Under the pieces are notes generated by a model that was not told the DNA's origin, ran no database searches, and saw only the letters and a list, made by a program, of their open reading frames with translations. Positions 24,649-32,985 of a DNA stretch of 64,000 nt are shown here, one piece after another (position 1 is the first letter of the stretch; every line of letters starts with the position of its first letter). The stretch covers positions 1 to 64,000 of the forward strand of contig DEFH01000013.1 of assembly GCA_002350705.1 (NCBI GenBank), given 5' to 3'. Source of the stretch: Ruminococcaceae bacterium UBA2857. GTDB lineage: Bacteria > Bacillota > Clostridia > Oscillospirales > Acutalibacteraceae. Made by a program: the position numbers and the translations under genes.

Positions 24649-25434
24649 TTAATTTGTTTTATTTTCAAAGGAATACTTGTTGTCTGTTTTGGTGAGGACA
24701 TCGGTGAAATTGTCCGTGGAAAGTGTCAGTTTTCCGTCTTTGACAGAATAGGGAAAACTTTCTTCATTCACCACACCGCCATCCACTGCCAGATTGTAAG
24801 TAAAGGTTCCGTTTTCGGCCTGATAAGCCCCGACGTGTCTGGAACCGCTGCAAAGATACTCATACTCACCGTTATCATAGAATGTAAACGTATAATTGTA
24901 TCCCTGTGTCTCGTCTTTATACAGCCATGTGCCAAGCAGATTTTTATCCGCCTTGAAATCTTTGTACTTCTGCACAACAGGCTCATATTTTCCGCTGCTG
25001 ACAAAAGAAAGCTCTGTTTCTTCCGAAGGAGCAAGCACCAGTTTTCTGCCGCCAAAAGCGTTTCCCGATGTGCTGTACTTGAAATCCGTATGGATATTGT
25101 ACTTGCCGTAGCTGGAAGAACTGATATGCAGGGTGGCATCGTCCGGAGAAAGCGTATATTGTCCCGTATAGGTAACTCCTCCGAAACTGTAATCAAACAC
25201 ATTGCCGTCCTTGAAGGTCAGACCATAATAGGAATACTCCTTTCCGTCACGCTTGAACTGCAAACGCCAGTCGCCTTTCAGACCGGTATCAAAAAACAGT
25301 TTCCACACAACAAAAAAACATATCGTTGCCAGTAAAATCACCAGTGCAGTCAGCACAGGCTTATCAATGGAGCGTCTGCTCTTTTCGGGAGCGGAAAGTT
25401 CATCCGCAACAGGCAGGGTATTTTCTTCTGACAT
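24649..25434 (-). CDS. Single-pass membrane protein with lipocalin-like repeat domains, unknown function
   Basis: A 261-residue protein with an N-terminal cytoplasmic stretch, one membrane helix (about 25-48, PVLTALVILLATICFFVVWKL) and a beta-rich extracytoplasmic part with two similar halves: KGDWRLQF...YYGLTFKDG and LGTWLYKDE...YTFTFYDNGEYEY. The G(T/D)W...TF.DNG pattern is typical of small lipocalin-like secreted domains in Firmicutes, but no named function follows. It is the first gene of a unit with the phosphohexomutase, read from TTGTAA-17-TAAAAT at 25477-25505. Confidence 0.7.
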   Translation of the reverse strand: MSEENTLPVADELSAPEKSRRSIDKPVLTALVILLATICFFVVWKLFFDTGLKGDWRLQFKRDGKEYSYYGLTFKDGNVFDYSFGGVTYTGQYTLSPDDATLHISSSSYGKYNIHTDFKYSTSGNAFGGRKLVLAPSEETELSFVSSGKYEPVVQKYKDFKADKNLLGTWLYKDETQGYNYTFTFYDNGEYEYLCSGSRHVGAYQAENGTFTYNLAVDGGVVNEESFPYSVKDGKLTLSTDNFTDVLTKTDNKYSFENKTN

Positions 25435-25476
25435 TCTTCCAAATCCTCCGTTGGCTAAAAATTTACTTACTTCTTT

Positions 25477-25505
25477 ATTTTAACTGAATTTTCCAAGGAT
25501 TACAA
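25477..25505 (-). promoter_or_regulatory. Promoter of the membrane protein/phosphohexomutase unit
   Basis: On the minus strand TTGTAA (25505-25500), a 17-base spacer and TAAAAT (25482-25477). Confidence 0.6.
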
Positions 25506-25633
25506 GTAGACAAGCAAAACTCTTTTGTAAATATTTCCTCTTTTTATCGGTTGAATTTTAGGCATATTTCCATAAAATGCGAAATATCAATAATTAATCT
25601 TCAAAAAATCTTTCGATTATTTCAAAGATAGTG

Positions 25634-25662
25634 TTGAAAGAAACAGAAAAATGTGCTATCAT
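25634..25662 (+). promoter_or_regulatory. Promoter of pgcA
   Basis: TTGAAA (25634-25639), a 17-base spacer and TATCAT (25657-25662), with the extended TG base pair before the -10. It overlaps the in-frame upstream codons of the mutase ORF, which are therefore not translated. Confidence 0.75.
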
Positions 25663-25716
25663 AGATTTATTCGTTGGAATTTTTTTCTCGTATTTTTAAT
25701 TTTAGGGGGATTTATT

Positions 25717-27432
25717 ATGGATACGAAAGAACTTTTTAAACTTTGGCTTGACAATGCCAAAGATGACAGTGACCTTATCAGTGAACTTTCTGCCATAGCG
25801 GAAAACGATGAGGAAATATATGAACGATTTTATCGTGAATTGAAATTCGGCACAGCAGGACTCAGAGGGATTATTGGTGCAGGCACAAACAGGATGAATG
25901 TCTATACTGTCAGACGTGCCACTCAGGGACTTGCCAACTTCCTGAACAAGCATTTCGACAATCCGTCTGTCGCCATTTCACATGACTCCAGAATCAAAGC
26001 GGATTTGTTTGCCAAAGAGGCGGCAAGAGTTCTCGCTGCCAACGGTGTAAAGGCATATATCTCCGGAGAGCTTCAGCCGACACCTGTCGTATCGTATGCC
26101 GTCAGAAAATTAAAAACCAATGCCGGCATTATGGTAACAGCAAGTCATAATCCTGCCAGATACAACGGCTACAAATGTTATGGCAGTGACGGCTGTCAGA
26201 TGACAGATGTTTCCGCTGATGCCGTATACAGCGAGATTCTGAATGTCGGCTACTTCAACGGTGACATCAAACTCATTGACTTTGAAGAGGGCCTGCAAAA
26301 CGGCACTATCGAATGGATTGGCGATGACCTTTATGAGACCTATCTCGAAAACGTCGGAAAACAGTCTGTTAATCCCGATGTATGCAAAAATTCCGGCTTG
26401 AAAGTCGTTTATACACCGCTCAACGGTGCCGGAAACAAGCTTGTCAGAAAAATTCTTTCCCGTATCGGCATTGATGATGTGACAGTCGTTCCTGAACAGG
26501 AAATGCCCGACGGCAATTTCCCTACCTGTCCTTATCCGAATCCGGAAATTAAAGAGGCTTTGAAAGTCGGTCTCGATTTGTGCGAAAAAACACAGGCTGA
26601 CCTGCTTTTGGCAACCGATCCCGACAGTGACCGTGTGGGCATCGCCGTCAAAACAAAAGACGGCTATCGTCTCATGACAGGCAATGAAACCGGTATCATG
26701 CTCATGAACTATCTCCTTTCCGCAAGAAAGGCAAAAGGTACGCTTCCCGAGAATCCTGTTGCCGTCAAAACCGTTGTTACAAGCAAACTCGTTGACCGAA
26801 TCTGTGAAAAATACGGCTGTGAACTGAAAGTCGTTCTGACAGGCTTCAAATATATCGGTGAACAGATTCTTCTCCTGGAACAGAAACATCAGGAAGAAAG
26901 ATATGTCTTTGGTTTTGAGGAAAGCTATGGTTATCTGGCAGGAACCTATGTCAGAGACAAAGACGCTGTTGTTGCTTCCATGCTGATTTGTGAAATGGCA
27001 GCTTATTATCGCCGGCAGGGCAAGAGTCTGGATGACGTGATGACAGAAATCTATGATGAATTCGGCTACTATCTCAACAGAACCGACAGCTATGAATTTG
27101 ACGGTGCCGCAGGCATGGAAAAAATGGCTTCCATTATGAATTCTATCCGCACGAACCCTCCGACAGACGTTTCAGGCTTTAAAGTAACAGAAATTTCCGA
27201 TTATCTCAATTCCTACACAAAAGACCTTGCAACAGGTGTGCAGACGGAAATTCATCTGCCAAAATCCAATGTGCTTGCCTATTCACTGGAAGGCGGCGGT
27301 GCTGCTATCGTCAGACCGTCAGGCACGGAACCCAAAATCAAGGTATATGTCACGGCTGTCGGAAACAGCAGTGACGACGCTGTCAAAATCGCTGCCAATA
27401 TGGCAGATACCATGAAACAAATCATGAAGTAA
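25717..27432 (+). CDS. pgcA: Phosphoglucomutase, alpha-D-phosphohexomutase type
   Basis: It interconverts glucose-1-phosphate and glucose-6-phosphate, linking starch or glycogen breakdown and nucleotide-sugar synthesis to glycolysis. The 571-residue protein starts at the ATG at 25717 (MDTKELFKLW) with AGGGGGA 6 bases before. All active-site loops are intact: TASHNPARYNGYK (phosphoserine), ATDPDSDRVG (metal), FGFEESYGY (sugar) and RPSGTEPKIK (phosphate binding). This matches the B. subtilis PgcA type. It has a promoter and a bidirectional terminator of its own, so it is monocistronic. Confidence 0.95.
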   Translation: MDTKELFKLWLDNAKDDSDLISELSAIAENDEEIYERFYRELKFGTAGLRGIIGAGTNRMNVYTVRRATQGLANFLNKHFDNPSVAISHDSRIKADLFAKEAARVLAANGVKAYISGELQPTPVVSYAVRKLKTNAGIMVTASHNPARYNGYKCYGSDGCQMTDVSADAVYSEILNVGYFNGDIKLIDFEEGLQNGTIEWIGDDLYETYLENVGKQSVNPDVCKNSGLKVVYTPLNGAGNKLVRKILSRIGIDDVTVVPEQEMPDGNFPTCPYPNPEIKEALKVGLDLCEKTQADLLLATDPDSDRVGIAVKTKDGYRLMTGNETGIMLMNYLLSARKAKGTLPENPVAVKTVVTSKLVDRICEKYGCELKVVLTGFKYIGEQILLLEQKHQEERYVFGFEESYGYLAGTYVRDKDAVVASMLICEMAAYYRRQGKSLDDVMTEIYDEFGYYLNRTDSYEFDGAAGMEKMASIMNSIRTNPPTDVSGFKVTEISDYLNSYTKDLATGVQTEIHLPKSNVLAYSLEGGGAAIVRPSGTEPKIKVYVTAVGNSSDDAVKIAANMADTMKQIMK

Positions 27433-27442
27433 TCCAAAAACA

Positions 27443-27485
27443 AAATCCGTTGACGGAATGAAACCGGTCAACGGATTTATTTTTA
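27443..27485. terminator. Bidirectional terminator between pgcA and proC
   Basis: A perfect 12-bp stem (27443-27454 with 27467-27478) is followed by T-rich sequence on the plus strand and, on the minus strand, by TTTTGTTTTT. Confidence 0.9.
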
Positions 27486-27490
27486 TTATA

Positions 27491-28357
27491 TTATCTGCCA
27501 AGTTCTTCGGCTCTTTTAGTGCAGGCTTCCATCGCATCCATGATTGCCTGCGGAACATCTCTGGCAGTCAAAACATTCATTGCTTCAATCGTTGTGCCGC
27601 CCTTCGAGCAGACTTTCCGAATCAGGGTTTCAGGTGCATCTCCGCTGGAACGCAGCATTTCCGCACTGCCCTCAAATGTCTTGCAGACGAGTTTCAGGGC
27701 GACATCCTCGTCGATTCCTACAGACACCGCATAGTCTATCATTGCTTTCGCAAAAAGATACACATAGGCAGGACTGCTTCCGTTGACAGCGATGACAGCA
27801 TTCATCTGTTCCTCCGGAAGTACAACGGCTTCGCCTGAATTGGCGAACATCTCATATATCTCTGCGAAATCTTCATCGGAAATATTATCCGAACGGCACA
27901 AAGCTGTCGCACCCTTGCCCATCAGAAGCGGTGTATTCGGCATCACACGCACCATCGGACAATTTGCCTCCAGACCTTTGCGGACATACTCGATCGAAAT
28001 GCCTGCGGCTATCGTGACAAATACCTTGTTTTCATTGGCGGCAGACTTGATTTCGGCAAGAACTTCATCATAATTCTGCGGCTTTACGGCAAGCACGATA
28101 ATATCGCACTTTTCCACCAGTTCCTCTCCCAGATAAACAATATTGGCACCCATTTCCGCCATTGGTTTCAACTGTCTGACATTGCAGTCATACACAAAAA
28201 TCGTACCGGCAGGCTTTTTGGCTTTCAGCAGTCCTTTTACAATGGCAGTTGCCATGTTGCCTGCTCCGATGAAACCGATTTTCTTTCCTTCCGCAAACTG
28301 TTTCATCAGTTCCTGCTGTTTCAGTTTGGTTGCCTTTAACAAATCTTCTCCAAACAT
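27491..28357 (-). CDS. proC: Pyrroline-5-carboxylate reductase
   Basis: It makes proline from pyrroline-5-carboxylate with NAD(P)H. The 288 residues carry a Rossmann glycine motif IGFIGAGNMATAI (27-39), the family's VLAVKPQ and VRVMPNTP motifs, and the C-terminal signature KVCSKGGTTIEAMNVL. About 25 extra residues precede the Rossmann fold. It follows the HAD gene by 14 bases, so the two are probably one unit. Other proline genes are not in the window. Confidence 0.95.
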   Translation of the reverse strand: MFGEDLLKATKLKQQELMKQFAEGKKIGFIGAGNMATAIVKGLLKAKKPAGTIFVYDCNVRQLKPMAEMGANIVYLGEELVEKCDIIVLAVKPQNYDEVLAEIKSAANENKVFVTIAAGISIEYVRKGLEANCPMVRVMPNTPLLMGKGATALCRSDNISDEDFAEIYEMFANSGEAVVLPEEQMNAVIAVNGSSPAYVYLFAKAMIDYAVSVGIDEDVALKLVCKTFEGSAEMLRSSGDAPETLIRKVCSKGGTTIEAMNVLTARDVPQAIMDAMEACTKRAEELGR

Positions 28358-28371
28358 TTTTTGTCACCTCA

Positions 28372-29097
28372 TCATGAAAATAAAAGTTTGATTGCTTCAA
28401 AAAGATTGCCGCTCATCACCTGATATTTGGCGAGCAGTTCTCCTTTGATTTCGGGGGAAATATTCGTATGCAGATAAAGAGAATCCATTCCTGCATTGTA
28501 AGAACCCTGTATGTCTGTGATATAGTCATTGCCTATCATAATACTTTCTTTCGGATCAAGAGCGTGCTTTTGCAGAATGTGCCGATAGAATTTGATGTCA
28601 GGCTTTGCACAGCCGATATCCGATGAAATAATCACATCTTCAAATTCGTCATAAATGCCAAGCATACGGATTTCAGGCTCCGTAAAAACTCTCTGTGCAT
28701 TGGAAAGCAGATATGCTTTACCGCCATTCGCATGAATCGCATCAAACAATTCTTTTACACCGTCATACAACTTGATGTATTTCAGTGACAGGGCACGGAA
28801 TATCAAACCGATTTCCTTTGCCGACTCCAAAGAACAGTCAACGCCTTTTTCCGTGAACATTCTCTGAAAAACATATTCGATCTGCGGTTCGGGATTGGTC
28901 GTATACTTTTCAGACGGAATTTGTGCGATTTGCTCCTTGAGATATTCCTCATAGGCTTTTTTGAGAGCCTTGGAAGTATAATCGGCTCCGTGCATGGAAT
29001 AAATCACTGCCATATTTTTCCAAAGACTTGCTTTCCATTCGTTTGTATTGATATCTACCAGTGTTCCGTAAAGGTCAAAAATATAATTTTTGTACAT
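28372..29097 (-). CDS. HAD-superfamily hydrolase (YjjG-like)
   Basis: A phosphatase of HAD subfamily IA, likely acting on a small phosphometabolite (nucleotide or sugar phosphate). Motif I is DLYGTLVD (the first Asp is nucleophile), motif II is LLSNAQ, and motifs III/IV lie in CAKPDIKFY and IMIGNDYITDI. The start is ATG at 29097 (MYKNYIFDLY), preceded by ACGGAGCG; an ATG six codons earlier lacks a ribosome site. The 241-residue length is normal. It is upstream of proC on the same strand. Confidence 0.85.
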   Translation of the reverse strand: MYKNYIFDLYGTLVDINTNEWKASLWKNMAVIYSMHGADYTSKALKKAYEEYLKEQIAQIPSEKYTTNPEPQIEYVFQRMFTEKGVDCSLESAKEIGLIFRALSLKYIKLYDGVKELFDAIHANGGKAYLLSNAQRVFTEPEIRMLGIYDEFEDVIISSDIGCAKPDIKFYRHILQKHALDPKESIMIGNDYITDIQGSYNAGMDSLYLHTNISPEIKGELLAKYQVMSGNLFEAIKLLFS

Positions 29098-29202
29098 AAC
29101 AACGCTCCGTTTCATTATAGTATATCTTCATTTTAATACAATTACCGCATTTATGCAACAGTATTTCCATGATTTTCTCTGACAAAATTCCTGTCATATT
29201 CA

Positions 29203-29231
29203 TTGTCCCGAAAATATAAATATATGATAAT
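29203..29231 (+). promoter_or_regulatory. Possible promoter of the 29265 lipoprotein gene
   Basis: TTGTCC (29203-29208), a 17-base spacer and GATAAT (29226-29231). Confidence 0.5.
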
Positions 29232-29264
29232 GCCTTTATTCCGCAGGAAAGGGGATCTTATCAA

Positions 29265-30089
29265 ATGAAAAACGGAAATCGTAAAATGGAAAAAGGATGC
29301 ATATTGGTATTTTGGGTACTTTTAGCAGTGATTCTCACATCCTGCCATCAAGCTGAAACGGAGATATCCGAACTCTCAGCCGTTCAAAACAGTATACCCT
29401 CTGTACAGAATTCTCAGGTGATTGCCGAAATTTCAGAAAACTCATCTCCCGAACTCTCTCAACAGGCAACTTCTTCTATGACCGAAAATACCAAGCGTTT
29501 CATTGAACAGTTTGTCTCTGTCGATCAGTTGGGAGAGAAAACCAAATCCACTTTGACCTCTGTGTTTGACAGCAAAGAATTATATGCAGATATCACGGGA
29601 GAATCGGAACTTTTCGGAGCGGTCCGTGTCAGCTTTCAGGCGGAATTTGCCAAAAGCGACGAGAGCTTGATGAAAAAACTCTCACTGGGCGGCACCTCTG
29701 TCACAACCATACAAAACAGTCAGGGAACCTATCTTCTTGATGATGACTCCAAAACTGCTCTCCTGACAGACAGTGACTCCGAAAGTGATTTAAAAAACAA
29801 TCTCGCAGGCAAAATATTTTCCTATGTGTCAGCTAATTTCGGCTTGACGGATTCCCTGCAATATGTCAAAAACGGCTCCGAAATCTATCAAGGCAAAACG
29901 TATGACTTTGAGGAATACTGTGCAGGTGACAAAACTCTGAAAGCCTATTTTGACGGCAATCAGCCGACTTATCTCACAAGCACCGACAAAAATCAACAGA
30001 CTTCTGTCATTACGATTCATACCCTGTCATTCTCTGCCGACAAAACACTGTTTCAGATTCCCGACCATTATAAAATCATCAGTCAATAA
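29265..30089 (+). CDS. Secreted lipoprotein of unknown function
   Basis: A 274-residue protein with a lipoprotein signal peptide ending in LTSC (about residues 24-27) and a Ser/Gln/Glu-rich linker to about residue 65. The remaining ~200 residues have the character of a beta/alpha domain (VRVSFQAEFAKSD, GKIFSYVSANFG, FQIPDHYKIISQ) reminiscent of LppX/LolA-like lipid- or peptide-binding lipoproteins, though I cannot confirm it. The ribosome site AAAGGGG is 10 bases before the ATG. It stands alone with promoter and terminator. Confidence 0.7.
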   Translation: MKNGNRKMEKGCILVFWVLLAVILTSCHQAETEISELSAVQNSIPSVQNSQVIAEISENSSPELSQQATSSMTENTKRFIEQFVSVDQLGEKTKSTLTSVFDSKELYADITGESELFGAVRVSFQAEFAKSDESLMKKLSLGGTSVTTIQNSQGTYLLDDDSKTALLTDSDSESDLKNNLAGKIFSYVSANFGLTDSLQYVKNGSEIYQGKTYDFEEYCAGDKTLKAYFDGNQPTYLTSTDKNQQTSVITIHTLSFSADKTLFQIPDHYKIISQ

Positions 30090-30094
30090 AAATA

Positions 30095-30134
30095 CGGTAC
30101 GGATTTTTTGGCAAAGTCCGTACCGCTGTTTTTT
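30095..30134 (+). terminator. Terminator after the 29265 lipoprotein gene
   Basis: A perfect 9-bp stem (30095-30103 with 30117-30125) is followed by CTGTTTTTTTA; it overlaps the end of the convergent GH3 gene by one base. Confidence 0.85.
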
Positions 30135-31408
30135 TACATCATGTGCTTGCTGTACTTCCACGCAAGGATTCTTGTGACAGCGTGGTCAATCAGGCTTTCG
30201 TCAATTGTACCGTCGGAAACTGCCGCTTTCACGGAAGACACCGCATCATCCAACATGGTATCGCCTATGGTAAGCATATCATTTCCGGCAAGTATCGCCG
30301 ATACCGCAGGAGACCGGCCGCCTGTATATTCTGTAATCGCATCCATTTCCAAGTCATCCGTGACGGCAATTCCTGTAAAGCCCAACTCATCACGAAGAAT
30401 TTCATGTACTTTCGGTGAAAGCGATGCCGGCTGAGTGCTGTCCATGCAGTTGACAATATTATGACTTACCATGACCAGCTGTGCATTGGCATCAATGCCC
30501 GCTTGAAACGGCTTGAAGTCGATATTTTGGAAAGTCTGATAATCTCTTTCATCTATGGCAATGCCTGTATGAGTGTCAACGTTGTTTCCGTAGCCGGGGA
30601 AATGCTTTAACGTTGCAGAAACCCCGTTGCTCTGGGCAATACTCACAAACTCCCTGACAAATTCACACGTTGTATCCACATCTTCTCCCAGTGAACGATC
30701 ATACATGAAATCATCTTCGTTTTGTGAAATATCGCAGACAGGAGCAAAGTTGACATCTATTCCCAAATCAGCAATCATCTTCGCCATTGCCAGTGCATTT
30801 TCTTTGATGGCATCCATGCCGCCCTGTGCGAAAATATCTCTCGGTGATTCAAACTCGCTGTCATATAAAGCAGGCTTGCTGCTGATTCTGACAACGGTGC
30901 CGCCTTCCTCGTCAACGGAAATTGTCATAGGAATTTTCTGTGAATGGACATAGGAATCAATATTTTCCTTGACTTCTTCTTTGGACTTGTCGGCAAAATC
31001 TCTGCCGAAAAGCACATAGCCGCCCAAATGATACTCCTGTGCAACGCCCACCGCATCATAGTCGGGACATCTTGCATAAAGCATCTGACCGATTTTTTCA
31101 TCCATTGTCATATCCAGCATGGTTTCATAAGCCTGCTCATAATAGTCCGAAAAAATGCCGTTATCCTGCCATGTAACAGGCAACGTACCGGTTTTTTCGC
31201 TCTGTTCCGAAGATTCTTCTTTGGAAGTCTGCACAGAACTTTCCGCTTTACTTTCAGCGGAGCTTTGCACAGAACTTTCCGCACTGCTTTCAGCGGAGCT
31301 TTCCGATTTGCCTGCAACAGAAGAATCCGACTGCCGGGCAGGGGCTGACTGACATGATGCCAAACCGACAAGCATTGCCAGTGTTAATATCAGGGCTGTT
31401 TTTTTCAT
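30134..31408 (-). CDS. Glycoside hydrolase family 3 lipoprotein (beta-N-acetylglucosaminidase, NagZ-like)
   Basis: An exo-acting GH3 enzyme, probably removing N-acetylglucosamine from muropeptides or glycans at the cell surface. The 424 residues start with a lipoprotein signal (LASC lipobox at 16-19), then a Ser/Glu-rich linker (about 20-72, SSAESSVQSSAES-type), then the catalytic domain. The NagZ-type His-Asp loop KHFPGYGNNVDTHTG (H280, D278) is present, and the nucleophile is D351 in AVTDDLEMDA. Residues SVDEEGGTV and CDISQNEDD fit the family. It lies 12 bases past the PHP gene's stop, so the two are likely one unit. Confidence 0.9.
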   Translation of the reverse strand: MKKTALILTLAMLVGLASCQSAPARQSDSSVAGKSESSAESSAESSVQSSAESKAESSVQTSKEESSEQSEKTGTLPVTWQDNGIFSDYYEQAYETMLDMTMDEKIGQMLYARCPDYDAVGVAQEYHLGGYVLFGRDFADKSKEEVKENIDSYVHSQKIPMTISVDEEGGTVVRISSKPALYDSEFESPRDIFAQGGMDAIKENALAMAKMIADLGIDVNFAPVCDISQNEDDFMYDRSLGEDVDTTCEFVREFVSIAQSNGVSATLKHFPGYGNNVDTHTGIAIDERDYQTFQNIDFKPFQAGIDANAQLVMVSHNIVNCMDSTQPASLSPKVHEILRDELGFTGIAVTDDLEMDAITEYTGGRSPAVSAILAGNDMLTIGDTMLDDAVSSVKAAVSDGTIDESLIDHAVTRILAWKYSKHMM

Positions 31409-31420
31409 TTAATTCTCTCC

Positions 31421-32212
31421 TTAAAAAATCGTTTCAATCACATTCAAACCATATTGTCGGGCAGTACGACAGGCATATTCCATATCGCTGTCCCATACCT
31501 GTTCGGGCGAATGGCAGTCCGAACCGACTATGACACGGATATCGGTATCTTTCACCATATCCCAGAAACGCTTGTCGGGATACGGATAACGCTGACCGTC
31601 GGGAAACGGCTGTAAACCTTTTCGGAAACCGTTCGCATTGAATTCCAACACCATATTGTGTTTTTTGGCGGAGTCAATGATTTGCCGACTTGCTTTCCGA
31701 CAGTTTTCGTCCCATGCAAAATGATTTTTCAGCATTAAGTCGGGGTGAGCAATCACAGAAAAACAGTCTGTCTGTGCGGCTTGTGCAATCGCATCCGCAT
31801 AATACAGATAATCTTCCGTTGACTCGGCAAAATAAATATTTTTGATTTCCCCGTCAGGCATGGTGTACATATGCTCTCCCAAAATCAGATAATCCAGCTT
31901 GTATTTGTCCAAAAGTTCCCTGTAATAATCCCTGTAAACAGGGTGATACTCGATTTCAAGCCCTTTGAAAAGCTGTATGCTGTACTTGTCTTTAAGGGAG
32001 TCTATCACAGAAAGATATTCTTCCAGTTCGGCAAACTGCATACGCAGTCCGAAATCCCTGTCGGGAAAAGGGGCATGGTCGGAAAATCCCAACTGTTCCA
32101 GTCCTGCCTTGACAGCCGCCTGAACATAATTTTCCTCTGTGCCGAAAGCATGAAGGCATCTGTAAGTATGGGTATGGAAATTCGCTTTCAAAAAATCATC
32201 TCCGTTCGACAT
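31421..32212 (-). CDS. PHP-domain phosphatase, HisJ/histidinol-phosphatase-like
   Basis: A PHP-family metal-dependent phosphoesterase of 263 residues. Metal ligands appear in NFHTHTYRC, GFSDHAPF, KGLEIEYHP, VIAHPDLM and VGSDCHSPE. The general layout matches monofunctional histidinol-phosphatase (HisK type), but no his genes are near, so substrate is uncertain. Start: ATG at 32212; a TTG seven codons in has a better-placed GGAG and cannot be ruled out. It is first in a unit with the GH3 gene. Confidence 0.82.
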   Translation of the reverse strand: MSNGDDFLKANFHTHTYRCLHAFGTEENYVQAAVKAGLEQLGFSDHAPFPDRDFGLRMQFAELEEYLSVIDSLKDKYSIQLFKGLEIEYHPVYRDYYRELLDKYKLDYLILGEHMYTMPDGEIKNIYFAESTEDYLYYADAIAQAAQTDCFSVIAHPDLMLKNHFAWDENCRKASRQIIDSAKKHNMVLEFNANGFRKGLQPFPDGQRYPYPDKRFWDMVKDTDIRVIVGSDCHSPEQVWDSDMEYACRTARQYGLNVIETIF

Positions 32213-32256
32213 TATTCTACCACACCTTTTCGCAAATTACAACCAAGAAAAAAGCC

Positions 32257-32296
32257 TTGACTTTTGCCAGACAATATATTATAATTATGCCAGACA
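32257..32296 (+). promoter_or_regulatory. Promoter with direct-repeat operator for the RHH protein
   Basis: TTGACT (32257-32262), a 17-base spacer and TATAAT (32280-32285). TGCCAGACA occurs twice as a direct repeat (32265-32273, inside the spacer, and 32288-32296, at the likely start site), 23 bases apart, or about two helix turns. The gene downstream encodes a ribbon-helix-helix-like protein, so autoregulation is likely. Confidence 0.7.
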
Positions 32297-32315
32297 TAAA
32301 AAGGAGGGTAGTTAT

Positions 32316-32489
32316 ATGTCTCCACGAACAGGCAGACCAACTGATAATCCACGCCCCAATAAAATCAGTATCAGAATCAATGACTGTGATAAAGAGATTA
32401 TCGAAAAATACTGTGAACAGTATAAAGTCAATAAAACCGAGGCGATTAGTCGGGGTATCAAAAAGTTGGAAAGCGACATAAAAAAATAA
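32316..32489 (+). CDS. Small ribbon-helix-helix-type DNA-binding protein
   Basis: A 57-residue ORF with a strong AAGGAGG site and its own consensus promoter. MSPRTGRPTDNPRPNKISIR is a basic N-terminal arm; KISIRIND would be the DNA-reading strand, followed by two helices (DKEIIEKYCEQYKVN and KTEAISRGIKKLES). This is the usual form of small CopG/Arc-type regulators that are common in Firmicutes chromosomes and mobile elements. No toxin gene is next to it. The next gene downstream (32611) codes for an unrelated hypothetical protein. It probably represses its own promoter (inference). Confidence 0.75.
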   Translation: MSPRTGRPTDNPRPNKISIRINDCDKEIIEKYCEQYKVNKTEAISRGIKKLESDIKK

Positions 32490-32528
32490 CGGTAATGTCG
32501 CCCTCGCAAAGCCTACATCACCGTTATT
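32485..32528 (+). other. Imperfect hairpin at the end of the RHH gene
   Basis: AATAACGGTaATGT pairs with ACATcACCGTTATT: 13 of 14 positions pair across a 16-base loop. The sequence after it is not U-rich, so it is only a weak terminator candidate. Confidence 0.5.
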
Positions 32529-32610
32529 CTCCGACAGATTGCTCTATCTGAAATCCATTATACATCAGACAGACTTTCTTGTCAAATTTTTTTGAAAGGA
32601 AGTTATCTTT

Positions 32611-32916
32611 GTGAAAAATATTGAAAATCTTTTTAATCCCGACAGCTGTTCCCCCTCTGCCATGCCGCTTACAACTGCTCTTTGTCGCATGGTTGACCAA
32701 AATTACAGCGGTGTCATGTCGGAAGATATGTCTTCCTGCATGAAAAAGTACAGCAAACTTTATGAACGGTTTGAAAGCTCCCTTGATGACAAACAAAGAA
32801 AACTGTTTGAAAAAATCGGCTTTGTCATTCAGGAACCGACCGACATTGATATTTGCGAACACTTTAACAAAGGTTTTTTGTTCGGTGTCATGCTGATGAC
32901 GGAAATCCTGCGGTAG
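32611..32916 (+). CDS. Conserved-looking hypothetical protein, 101 residues
   Basis: It starts at GTG 32611 with AAAGGAAG 9-10 bases upstream. The product is acidic/helical: MKNIENLFNPDSCSPSAMPL, then a helical stretch YSKLYERFESSLDDKQRKLF, ending FNKGFLFGVMLMTEILR. The layout (a helical hairpin with a Gly-x-x-hydrophobic C-terminus) resembles small phage- or element-associated families such as DUF6809, but I cannot confirm that. It sits between the RHH gene and coaBC. Confidence 0.55.
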   Translation: MKNIENLFNPDSCSPSAMPLTTALCRMVDQNYSGVMSEDMSSCMKKYSKLYERFESSLDDKQRKLFEKIGFVIQEPTDIDICEHFNKGFLFGVMLMTEILR

Positions 32917-32985
32917 CTTTACTTTTCCGCTGAAAAATGATAAGATAAATGCGTATGAATTTTAATCGTTTCGAGGTGTATATAT

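Noticed and set aside
32316..32916. A toxin-antitoxin pair made of the RHH gene and the 32611 gene
   Set aside because: The genes are 120 bases apart, separated by a hairpin, and the 32611 product shows no toxin fold, so the pair is not supported.
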